A DNA stretch of 64,000 bases from assembly GCA_019638015.1 (NCBI GenBank), contig JAHBUP010000001.1:3442424-3506423 (forward strand). Reading direction: 5' to 3'. Positions 56,485-64,000 of the stretch are shown here, piece by piece. The notes beneath the pieces were generated by a model. It did not search any database, was not told the origin of the DNA, and saw only the letters and a program-made list of their open reading frames with translations. Both the position numbers and the translations under genes were made by a program. The stretch comes from Melioribacteraceae bacterium (GTDB taxonomy: Bacteria; Bacteroidota; Ignavibacteria; Ignavibacteriales; Melioribacteraceae). The stretch's first letter is position 1. Every line of letters starts with the position of its first letter.

Positions 56485-57576
56485 CTATGAACCCACATTT
56501 ATAGAAATAGTGAGAATGTTTCGCTCGTTTATTCTGTCATAATTTATTGATTGTGTTATTCCTTTAATAATTGATATGCTAAGTTCGTCTGCTGCTGAAT
56601 CCTCTAGAATATTATTATCACAACCGCCAGAGTCGAATGTAATTTCTAAACTATTATGTTTTTCGGAATAGGATAAAGTAAGGTTAATATTTATCTCTTT
56701 GGATACCGAATTATTTACAGCAAGCAATTCTTCTAAAAGAAGAATAACATTGTTAATAACTTTCTTTGAGAGCACATGCTTTTCGCAGAACTGCTGAATC
56801 TCAGCATTCATCGAATAAAGATCATAATCGGCACTTCGGATTTGATAATTAAAACTTCTTATTCTATTTATAAATGCTTTCGTCTTTTCTCGCTGCGGAT
56901 TTTCGAATATTTGTTTTGGTGAACCTTCTTCATATATAAAACCATCATCCATATATAGAACCCGGTTTGATACATCGCGCGCGAAATCCATTTCATGAGT
57001 AACAATTGCCAAAGTCATTCCCTCTTTTGCGAGTCTTCTAATTACGGCTAATACCTCGCTCACCATAGTTGGATCTAGAGCCGAAGTGGGCTCATCAAAA
57101 AGAATTATTTCCGGATCCATTGATAGACATCTGGCGATAGCTACTCTTTGCTTCTGACCGCCCGAAAGTTCATCGGCAAAACTATATGCTTTTTCAGCCA
57201 GTCCAACCATCTTTAGCAGTTCCTTTGCTTTAACCTCCGCATCTTCCTTACTTTTATTTAAAAGTTTTATTGGTCCTATAGTTAGATTATCCAAGACACT
57301 TAAATGCGAAAATAAATTAAACGATTGAAATACCATTCCCATTTTTTGGCGCAGTTTAGGAACGTTTGTACTTTTATTGAGGATATCTACATTATCAATA
57401 AATATTTTTCCATGAGTTGGAGTTTCAAGCAAATTTAGACATCTCAAGAAAGTACTTTTTCCGGTACCGGATGGACCAATAATAGAAATTACTTCCCCCT
57501 TGTGAATTTCCAGGTTGATTTCATTAAGCACTGTTAGATTGCCAAATTTTTTGCCGAGTTTTTCAACTTTAATCAT
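56485..57576 (-). CDS. polar amino-acid ABC ATPase fused to an RsbW-like domain
   Basis: 363 aa against about 240 for usual GlnQ proteins. Residues 1-241 are a complete ABC ATPase: Walker [10 protein letters not shown] (34-42), signature LSGGQ (138-142), Walker B IILFDEP (157-163), His194 in VTHEMD. Residues 248-363 form an extra GHKL/anti-sigma-like domain: [14 protein letters not shown] in the N-box position, [10 protein letters not shown] at G1, and [17 protein letters not shown] at G2. Its glycines and Glu-Asn spacing are degraded, so ATP use is doubtful, but the STAS-binding surface may remain. It starts one base after the permease gene stop. Energises the transporter at 57578. Confidence 0.88.
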   Translation of the reverse strand: MIKVEKLGKKFGNLTVLNEINLEIHKGEVISIIGPSGTGKSTFLRCLNLLETPTHGKIFIDNVDILNKSTNVPKLRQKMGMVFQSFNLFSHLSVLDNLTIGPIKLLNKSKEDAEVKAKELLKMVGLAEKAYSFADELSGGQKQRVAIARCLSMDPEIILFDEPTSALDPTMVSEVLAVIRRLAKEGMTLAIVTHEMDFARDVSNRVLYMDDGFIYEEGSPKQIFENPQREKTKAFINRIRSFNYQIRSADYDLYSMNAEIQQFCEKHVLSKKVINNVILLLEELLAVNNSVSKEININLTLSYSEKHNSLEITFDSGGCDNNILEDSAADELSISIIKGITQSINYDRINERNILTISINVGS

Positions 57577-57577
57577 A

Positions 57578-60562
57578 TTATAAACTCCGCCTTAGTTTAG
57601 TTTTCGGATCAGCCAACCGTTCAACATAACCGAGTACAAGCATAAGCAACCATGAAATTAGAAAGTATAGTACAGCAACCATTATTAATGGAAAGAACGC
57701 ATCAAAAGTTCTGCTTCTAATTATATCGCTTGCCTTGGTTAAATCTTGAACCGCGATGTAACCTACAATTGACGTCATTTTCACCAATGAAATTACCTCT
57801 CCTTTATAAACAGTTAAAATTCTTCTCGCCGCTTGCGGCAGAACTATAAAAATAAACGTTTCGATTTTTGTAAAACCCATTGCAATGCCAGCTTCAGATT
57901 GTCCACTATCAACACCTTCAATGCCGGTTCTAAACATTTCCGAGACATATGCGGCAAAATTCATCCCAAATGCTACGACCGCAACAATCACCGGATCAAT
58001 ATCAACTGAGGCAAATACAACATAGAAAATTATCATCAATACAACTAAAACCGGGGTTCCACGTAAGAGTGATATATATATCTTAGCCGGAATAAGCAAA
58101 ATTTTCTTTTTCGCCATTCGCATGTAGCAAATAAAACTTCCCAGAATTGATCCAAAGAGAATTGATAATAGTGATATTATTGCCGTGGTTCGCAAACCGT
58201 CAATTATTAACAGGTAACGCTTTTCTACAATAATATTGTTGGTGAAACTATTTCTTATCGATTCAAAGAAAGAAATAGTATTAGTTAATTTTTCTGAATT
58301 TACTTCATGCCCCATATTGCTCTTTAATGCGAGTACAGCAGTTCTGAAATCAAGGTATTTATCGGAGAAATCAACTTGCCTGGCTCGTTCTTCGGTAATG
58401 CTAATTCCATCGGCAATCATATCAACTTTACCCGCGGCAAGTGCTGCAACTAGTGCAGAGAAATCCATAGTAATAATTTTCAATTCAATATTTTCATGGT
58501 CGGCAAATGTCTTTAACAACTCAATATCAAAGCCAACATATTCACCATTAACAAAAGCGGAATAGGGAAGATCAGCTACAGATACTCCTAAAGTGAGTTT
58601 GTTCGAATATTGTTTTTGGGGAAACTCAGGCATCTTCGCTTTTTCAATATCATCCTGAAACCACTTTTTGTACATCTCATCAAATTTGCCGTTTGCCTTC
58701 ACCATCTTTAAAAAATTATTAAACTTTTTAGTAAGCTCGGGTTTGTTTTTACTGAATCCGATTCCGAGGGGGAGATCTAACGCCTCTTCGGATAAAATTC
58801 CAATTTCTTCATTATCTTTCAATATTATACCGGCGCTGTAGTAATCAAAGAAAGAGACATCAATCTTACCGGTTTTTAAAGCGAGGATCATATCCGGCGT
58901 ACTATTATATCTAAAAATTTCAGCCTTTGGATATTTTTCCATCACAAAACCATCGTGGACTGTTCCCGCATATACTCCAACTTTCTTGTCGGCAATATCA
59001 TCAAGAGTTTTTAGACGGGGAATACTTTTTTCACTAATGTTCTTTGATAATGCAAAAATGCTCGCCCCCAGTTTATAGTAAACATCAGAAAAATCAATCT
59101 GCTTTTTTCTCTCCTCGGTAATCATTAAAGTACTGGCAATCATATCTATTTTTTTTGATGCCGCCGCAATTATCAAACTCCCGAATTCCATATCAACTAG
59201 CTTTAATTCTTTCCCGATATGTGATGCAAATCTTTCAACCAATTCAATATCGAACCCGATCATCTTTCCATCTTGAATTACAGTAAATGGCAATCCTTTA
59301 TCGCTCACCGTACCAACAACAAGGGTACCGCTAGTTATAGTTTTTTTGAGTTCCGGCATTTCATATTCACCATTAATAAGCCAACGATTGACCATCTCCT
59401 GATATTCGCCATTACTCTTTATTAATCGAAGAAATGAATTAAACTGTTCTCTTAATTTGGTATTCTCTTTATTAAAACCCATCCCTATAGGAACTGCAAA
59501 AAGTGTATCTCCCAATATTTTTATTTCGTTATCGGATCGAATCATTTCTCTCAATGTTTCGGTTGTATAAAACGCCGCATCAACTTTTTGTGATTTTACC
59601 GCAAGCAGAATTTCAGAAGGGCTTTTATACTGCAATATTGTTGCGTTGGGATAATTTTTAATCGCATAGGTATCATGAACCGAGCCGAGTAGTACTCCAA
59701 TTTTTTTATCCTTTACATCATTTACAGAACTTAATTTATTTATTTGTTCGTCATACTTAAGTTGGTCTTCGTCTCCTTTTTTAACAAGCATTACTTGAGA
59801 ATTGAGGAAGTACGATTCAGTGAAATCAACAGATTTACTTCTTTCTTCTGTAGCCGTCATTCCTGTAATAATTATATCAATTTTACCCGATTGGAGTGCG
59901 GTAATTAGCGCGGAGAATTTCATATCCACAAACTGAATTGGTCTGTTTAATTTAACCGATACTCTCCGAGCCAGTTCACCATCATGTCCGGAAACATTTT
60001 TATCGGCATCAAGAAAACAGAAAGGTTCTCTAGTTGCGCTCACACCGACTTTAAGCACTTCCCCTTTTTCGGGAATTTCAATATTGGGTACTTCATAAGG
60101 AGAAAAATCGGTTTTGAACCATCTCCTCTTCATATCTGCGAGAGTGCCGTTATTTTTAAGTTCAGTTATAAAATTATTAAGTTGATTCAGTAATTCAGGA
60201 TTTCCCTTTCTGATTGCGATGGCTGTGTTCTCATAATCAACTGCTTCATCGAGATAAAACAGATCATCATTTCTTTTGCTTACGTTCATTGCCGCGGGAT
60301 ACCCTGTAATTACAGCATTTATCTGTCCCGATTTTAACGCCGCAACCGCATCCATTATATCATCAAAACTTTTAACTTCTGCGTTAGGAAATCTTTTAAT
60401 TGCAAGTTGTTCGCCTGTAGTGCCGGTCATAACTCCAATTTTACTATTTGCTGCGTCATCAAGTTTAGTGATTTGTTTATTTTTACTACTGCATGAAATG
60501 AGTATGCACAAAAGTATTATTGAAGTGAAATATTTAATTCTATTATCTTTTATTCTGAACAT
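57578..60562 (-). CDS. multi-domain amino-acid-binding protein fused to ABC permease
   Basis: 994 aa lipoprotein-anchored fusion. Lipobox LISC gives Cys24. Order: second lobe of a family-3 solute-binding domain (35-150), complete domain A (168-395), complete domain B (413-640), first lobe only (654-747), then a permease of five or so helices (785-980) with the EAA loop [17 protein letters not shown]. Each first lobe shows the [IS]TEERxxxVDF pattern (239-247 and so on) and each second lobe KIGVxxGTVHD-type. Polar amino acids are the family substrates. It resembles GlnP of Gram-positive bacteria but with staggered halves. Works with the ATPase encoded next. Confidence 0.9.
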   Translation of the reverse strand: MFRIKDNRIKYFTSIILLCILISCSSKNKQITKLDDAANSKIGVMTGTTGEQLAIKRFPNAEVKSFDDIMDAVAALKSGQINAVITGYPAAMNVSKRNDDLFYLDEAVDYENTAIAIRKGNPELLNQLNNFITELKNNGTLADMKRRWFKTDFSPYEVPNIEIPEKGEVLKVGVSATREPFCFLDADKNVSGHDGELARRVSVKLNRPIQFVDMKFSALITALQSGKIDIIITGMTATEERSKSVDFTESYFLNSQVMLVKKGDEDQLKYDEQINKLSSVNDVKDKKIGVLLGSVHDTYAIKNYPNATILQYKSPSEILLAVKSQKVDAAFYTTETLREMIRSDNEIKILGDTLFAVPIGMGFNKENTKLREQFNSFLRLIKSNGEYQEMVNRWLINGEYEMPELKKTITSGTLVVGTVSDKGLPFTVIQDGKMIGFDIELVERFASHIGKELKLVDMEFGSLIIAAASKKIDMIASTLMITEERKKQIDFSDVYYKLGASIFALSKNISEKSIPRLKTLDDIADKKVGVYAGTVHDGFVMEKYPKAEIFRYNSTPDMILALKTGKIDVSFFDYYSAGIILKDNEEIGILSEEALDLPLGIGFSKNKPELTKKFNNFLKMVKANGKFDEMYKKWFQDDIEKAKMPEFPQKQYSNKLTLGVSVADLPYSAFVNGEYVGFDIELLKTFADHENIELKIITMDFSALVAALAAGKVDMIADGISITEERARQVDFSDKYLDFRTAVLALKSNMGHEVNSEKLTNTISFFESIRNSFTNNIIVEKRYLLIIDGLRTTAIISLLSILFGSILGSFICYMRMAKKKILLIPAKIYISLLRGTPVLVVLMIIFYVVFASVDIDPVIVAVVAFGMNFAAYVSEMFRTGIEGVDSGQSEAGIAMGFTKIETFIFIVLPQAARRILTVYKGEVISLVKMTSIVGYIAVQDLTKASDIIRSRTFDAFFPLIMVAVLYFLISWLLMLVLGYVERLADPKTKLRRSL

Positions 60563-60582
60563 GATATTATCCGGATGCTGAA

Positions 60583-61008
60583 TTATTTATTGATATACTT
60601 TATTAAAGTGATTGAATTCTTACCGTTACGATATTCGTAATTAACTGAATCCATAATTTTTTTTACAATTAAAATCCCATAGCCACCATCACCCCTTTCA
60701 TCGATCGGTAGAGAAACATCTGTTTCCTGCAACTCCAATGGATTAAAAGGCTTTCCATAATCAGTAAAATTTAGGTATATACTGTTTTCATCGTGCCATA
60801 AATTAATTGCAATTGTACCTTTTTCTTTTTCGTAGGCGTAGTAAATTATATTTATTATGATTTCTTCAGCTGCCAGAAGAATATTCGATTTTACCTCTTT
60901 GGTGATTTCAATTTTTGCTAAATAATTTTCAATAAAAAATATGAACTGATAAAAATTTTCTCGATCAGCAATTATTTCTATACCTTCCGCTTTTATATTT
61001 TCTTTCAT
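60583..61008 (-). CDS. RsbW-like serine kinase/anti-sigma domain protein
   Basis: 141 aa GHKL ATPase of the HATPase_c_2 type. N-box LAAEEIIINIIYYAY with Glu49 and Asn53 at the right spacing, G1 NFTDYGKPFNP, and G2 GDGGYGILIVKKIMDSVNY are all intact. It should phosphorylate the STAS protein of this operon (Ser55) and bind a target in a partner switch. Compared with it, the similar domain at the end of the ABC ATPase has lost key glycines. Gaps: 33 bases after the phosphatase gene, 20 bases before the permease gene. Confidence 0.9.
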   Translation of the reverse strand: MKENIKAEGIEIIADRENFYQFIFFIENYLAKIEITKEVKSNILLAAEEIIINIIYYAYEKEKGTIAINLWHDENSIYLNFTDYGKPFNPLELQETDVSLPIDERGDGGYGILIVKKIMDSVNYEYRNGKNSITLIKYINK

Positions 61009-61041
61009 TGAATATTGTATTAATTGAAGGACATAATCAGT

Positions 61042-62202
61042 TTATAAATATTTAACTGCCAATATTGTAATATCATCCGATTGGACCTCGCCATCTGCAT
61101 GAATTTTAATATCATCAAGAGTACGGCTCACAATATCATTTACATTTATTCCGCAATTTTCTTTAATCAGCAATTCCAAGCGCTCATCAGAATATAGTTC
61201 ATAATCTTTGTTCATGGCTTCTGTCACTCCATCGGTATATAAGTAAATTAAATCACCATTTGCAATCTGTACCGATTTACTTTTATATCCAATCCCATCA
61301 ACAACACCTAATGCAAGTCCGCCGGTTAATTCCAAAGCTTTTAATTCTCCCTCTTTCGATAAGATATATGGTGGATTGTGCCCTCCATTTGCATAGATGA
61401 GCGTTCCTTTTTTATAATCGAGCACTCCATAAAATACGGTAACAAACATTGACGCTACACTTTCATTACATAACAAGTGATTGACATAGGTTAGGCACTC
61501 TTCCGGAGGAATTCCTTTCAACGCGGTTGCCCTGATTAATGTTCGGCTTACTGCCATAAAAATAGCTGCGGGTACCCCTTTCCCGGATACATCGCCAATA
61601 ACAAATCCAACCCGATTATTATCAAGCAGGAAAAAATCATATAAATCACCACCCACTTCTTTTGCGGGTTCCATCGCGGCAAAAATCTCAAATTCTTTAA
61701 TTTCCGGGAATGGTGGAAATTTTTTGGGCAGAATTGCAGATTGAATATTCCTAGCAGTATCAAGATCAGTTTGCATTGCAATTAGTTTGTCATGTTCTGC
61801 TATTGCGCTTCTTATCGTTTCAAGTTCTTTGATAGTTTTTTCAATTGTAGTTTCCAGGTCAATAAAATCAATCGGCTTTGTAACAAAATCGTAAGCGCCC
61901 CTATTCATTGCGGTTCTAATATTATCCATGTCACCATAAGCAGAAACGATCACAGTTCTAAGAGCAGGATTTCTCAATTCATTTAATTTAGCCAGAAGAG
62001 TTAATCCATCCATTTCGGGCATGTTTATATCGCTTAAAACAATACCAATATCTTTGTGCTCAAGAAGTCTGCTCAAAGCTTCCAATCCATTACTCGCAAA
62101 AACGAATTCGTATCTACCCTCATTTATTTTCTTTCTGAATTTTTGCCGGATCATTGATTCGAGATCTGGTTCATCATCTACTACAAGCATTTTTTCAATC
62201 AT
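61042..62202 (-). CDS. receiver-PP2C phosphatase response regulator (RsbU-like)
   Basis: 386 aa. Receiver 1-125 with phospho-acceptor Asp58 (IVLSDINMPEMDG), a coiled-coil linker, then an SpoIIE/PP2C phosphatase (165-385) whose metal-binding Asp residues sit in EVGGDLYDFF, IGDVSGKGVPAA, YTDGVTEA and QSDDITILAV. It would remove the phosphate from the STAS protein when its receiver is phosphorylated. The receiver is close to that of the next gene upstream (shared QKFRK-I-EG segment), so the two look duplicated. One base separates them. Confidence 0.93.
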   Translation of the reverse strand: MIEKMLVVDDEPDLESMIRQKFRKKINEGRYEFVFASNGLEALSRLLEHKDIGIVLSDINMPEMDGLTLLAKLNELRNPALRTVIVSAYGDMDNIRTAMNRGAYDFVTKPIDFIDLETTIEKTIKELETIRSAIAEHDKLIAMQTDLDTARNIQSAILPKKFPPFPEIKEFEIFAAMEPAKEVGGDLYDFFLLDNNRVGFVIGDVSGKGVPAAIFMAVSRTLIRATALKGIPPEECLTYVNHLLCNESVASMFVTVFYGVLDYKKGTLIYANGGHNPPYILSKEGELKALELTGGLALGVVDGIGYKSKSVQIANGDLIYLYTDGVTEAMNKDYELYSDERLELLIKENCGINVNDIVSRTLDDIKIHADGEVQSDDITILAVKYL

Positions 62203-62203
62203 G

Positions 62204-62587
62204 TTAATCTCTTTTTTTTAGCGAAAGGATCTCTGTTTTTAATTTTTCAAAATCTATTGGTTTAGTTAAATATTCCTCTGCACCATATTTCATTGACTGC
62301 TCATACTTTTCTTTATCATCGTAAGCTGTAACCATAAAAACTTTTAAGTAAGCATATTGTTCTTTGAGTATTCGCAGAAGCTCAATACCGCTTAGTCCGG
62401 GCATATTTATATCCGATAAAATTAAAACAAGATCGGCGGCAGTTGCACTCTTTAAATATTCCAATGCATCTTCTGCAGAAAAAGTAAAATGAAAATGGAG
62501 AAGTCCCTCTCTAATTTCTTTCCTGAACTTTTGATTAAAAAGAGGCTCTACATCAAGTTCGTCATCAACTACCATTATTCTAATCAT
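62204..62587 (-). CDS. stand-alone receiver protein
   Basis: 127 aa CheY-like protein. DDELD acidic pocket (8-12), phospho-acceptor Asp59 (ILSDINMPGLSG), TAYDD, and Lys in LTKPIDFEKLK. No output domain. It may act as a phosphate sink or shuttle between the kinase at 62599 and the phosphatase receiver. 11 bases from the kinase stop and 1 base from the phosphatase gene. Confidence 0.9.
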   Translation of the reverse strand: MIRIMVVDDELDVEPLFNQKFRKEIREGLLHFHFTFSAEDALEYLKSATAADLVLILSDINMPGLSGIELLRILKEQYAYLKVFMVTAYDDKEKYEQSMKYGAEEYLTKPIDFEKLKTEILSLKKRD

Positions 62588-62598
62588 AAAAATCCTTT

Positions 62599-64000
62599 TT
62601 ATAAATTTTTTGGAATTGTTATGATAAATTCGGCATACTCGCCCTGTTCTGAATTTGCTTTTAATTCCCCATTATGTTCCTGCACAATAATATCATAACT
62701 TAATGATAACCCTAACCCCGTACCTTTGCCTGTTGGTTTTGTTGTGAAGAAAGGGTTAAAAATTTTGCTTAAAATATCATGCGGAATACCTTTGCCATTA
62801 TCCTTTATTGTTATTTCAATTTTATCGCCGAGATTTTTTGTCGTGACAGAAAGAAGAGGATTAAATGAATCCCTCAATTCTTTTTTCTTTTCGTTAACCG
62901 AATAACATGCATTATTAAAAATATTTAGGAACACGCGACTTATATTTTGAGGAACAACATTAACAGGTTCAATTGTTTTGTCATAGTTGGTTTCCATTTT
63001 AACATTAAAGGATGAATCTTGTGCGCGAAAACCGTGATAAGCAAGGTTGAGATACTCTGCCAGTAGATCATTTAAATTAGTTTTTTGTCTCTCACCGCTT
63101 TTACCTCTCGAATGTAGAAGCATTCCTTTCACTATACTATCGGCTCTTTTTCCATGTTCATTAATCTTTGTTACATTATGCTTAATATCTTTTAAGAGTT
63201 CTTTTATAATCTTAACCGATTTTGGTTCTAACTTATCCAATTGATTTTCAATTTCGGTTATCAATTCATCAGAAAGCTCTGTTGATAACTCGGAGAAGTT
63301 GTTTATAAAATTTAATGGATTCTTTATTTCATGAGCAATACCCGCAGTGAGTTGTCCCAGTGATGCCATTTTTTCTGCTTGCACTAATTGGTTTTGCGCT
63401 TCTTTTAATTCTTTATTTGCATGGTTAATACTCTCATATGCATATGCGTTTTCAAGGGCAATTGCTGTATAGTTAGCAATATTGTTTAATATATCAAGAT
63501 GATTTTCGGTGTAAGCATTTTTAACATAACTCTGCGCAGATATTACTCCAATAACTTTCTCGCTGATTGTAAGAGGAAGGTAAATCAGTGAAGAAACATA
63601 TTTGCCCGCTTTTGGTTTTGCCCTGCTCGCAATATAGTTTGAATATTCTTTATCAACATCATTAATAAAAATTGGTTTTCTATTATCGAGACACCATACA
63701 GCAAAGCGATTTTTGTCTGAAGTTGAAAAGCTGAATTCGGGAAGTCTCTCCCCATTTTCAATTGCGAGTTTACAATCAAGCAGTCCTTCTTTTTCATTCA
63801 AAACCATTATTGAAAATGTACTGGCATCCAGTAGTTTATTCACATTTTCATAAACCATTGCAAATATAGATTCTAAACTAAGAGTTGAAATAATCTCCCG
63901 CCCAATTTCACTAAGTGTTTTAATATTTTTGATGGCTTTGTCTAATTGTAAATTCTTTTCCCTTAATTCGGAAGTTCTAAATTCCACTTTTTCCTCAAGG
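62599..64000 (-). CDS. GAF histidine kinase, N-terminus beyond right window edge
   Basis: The reading frame stays open to base 64000, so the start lies outside; a GTG at 63987 is internal, since the sequence before it continues as LEEK and joins VEFRTSELREKN, the coiled coil that normally follows a sensor region. Visible parts, counting from that GTG: GAF domain (about 35-185), coiled coil (190-205), HisKA box LTAGIAHEIKNPLNFINNFS, and HATPase with KDNGKGI and GTGLGLSLSYDII. It should phosphorylate the two receivers encoded just after it. It is the first visible gene of the partner-switching and transport operon. Confidence 0.9.
   Translation of the reverse strand, partial: LEEKVEFRTSELREKNLQLDKAIKNIKTLSEIGREIISTLSLESIFAMVYENVNKLLDASTFSIMVLNEKEGLLDCKLAIENGERLPEFSFSTSDKNRFAVWCLDNRKPIFINDVDKEYSNYIASRAKPKAGKYVSSLIYLPLTISEKVIGVISAQSYVKNAYTENHLDILNNIANYTAIALENAYAYESINHANKELKEAQNQLVQAEKMASLGQLTAGIAHEIKNPLNFINNFSELSTELSDELITEIENQLDKLEPKSVKIIKELLKDIKHNVTKINEHGKRADSIVKGMLLHSRGKSGERQKTNLNDLLAEYLNLAYHGFRAQDSSFNVKMETNYDKTIEPVNVVPQNISRVFLNIFNNACYSVNEKKKELRDSFNPLLSVTTKNLGDKIEITIKDNGKGIPHDILSKIFNPFFTTKPTGKGTGLGLSLSYDIIVQEHNGELKANSEQGEYAEFIITIPKNL

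Noticed and set aside
56153..64000. Sigma factor as target of the RsbW/STAS pair
   Set aside because: I looked for sigma-70 or ECF-type genes among all open frames here and in the rest of the window and found none; one could still lie beyond the right edge.
63585..64000. GTG at 63987 as the true start of the terminal kinase gene
   Set aside because: The frame remains open to the window edge and the preceding codons (LEEK) complete a coiled coil common in this kinase type, so the gene extends further.
1..64000. CRISPR arrays, insertion sequences, prophage, integrons
   Set aside because: No spaced direct repeats, transposase, integrase or phage structural gene was found on either strand.

Overview
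The window is AT-rich bacterial chromosome carrying about 54 protein genes. I see no rRNA, tRNA, CRISPR array, insertion sequence or phage gene. The families present point to the Bacteroidota/Chlorobiota (FCB) branch: an S46 dipeptidyl-peptidase, a DUF5686 outer-membrane protein, a TonB-type beta-barrel of the Bacteroidetes kind, a secreted Tricorn-like S41 protease, a VPS10/BNR-repeat protein, DUF1684, and many signal peptides ending in AQ. Together with the carotenoid genes and several soluble PAS/GAF kinases, Ignavibacteria (Melioribacter/Ignavibacterium-like) is my best guess. That is inference; there is no rRNA or marker gene here to settle it.

Left part (1-18.5 kb): a carotenoid pair (crtI and a crtB cut by the window edge), a 7TM-PAS histidine kinase, an S46 peptidase, a membrane-anchored cytochrome c, a cell-wall amidase with an ICMT-like methyltransferase, and a three-gene cassette of N-terminally anchored pseudopilin-like proteins. 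Then come a DUF5362-like membrane protein, a TIGR01777 reductase, a DUF5686 outer-membrane protein followed by a secreted GH13 amylase, and a DUF1684 lipoprotein.

Middle (18.7-42.5 kb): a PAS3-GAF histidine kinase followed by a nitroreductase that carries the iodotyrosine-deiodinase active-site residues; a POT-like transporter with an outer-membrane barrel; and an RND efflux pair. A seven-gene arsenic operon follows (arsR, ArsP-like permease, arsC, acr3, two thioredoxin-like proteins, CcdA/DsbD-like electron carrier). Further on are a VanX-like dipeptidase, a secreted YciI protein, a PepSY membrane protein, prfC, a second arsenic unit (arsR-arsM), a TonB-type receptor, and a DUF134/NifX-like pair behind a perfect 20-bp palindrome.

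Right part (42.7-64 kb): a Tricorn-like protease, a twin jelly-roll protein and a HEAT-like protein next to an OmpR-type two-component pair, with phased TGTCA boxes in the two intergenic gaps that could be the regulator's targets. Then come a VPS10/BNR protein, a sugar epimerase, a coiled-coil protein and a YciI protein.

The most unusual locus is the minus-strand run from the right edge down to 56153: GAF histidine kinase, receiver, receiver-PP2C phosphatase (RsbU-like), RsbW-like kinase, a 994-residue protein joining several amino-acid-binding modules to an ABC permease, an ABC ATPase fused to a degenerate RsbW-like domain, and a STAS anti-anti-sigma protein. It looks like a complete partner-switching circuit built into a polar amino-acid ABC transporter, with no sigma factor in sight. 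The binding modules are also staggered: the protein begins with the second half of a binding domain and ends, before the permease, with the first half of one.
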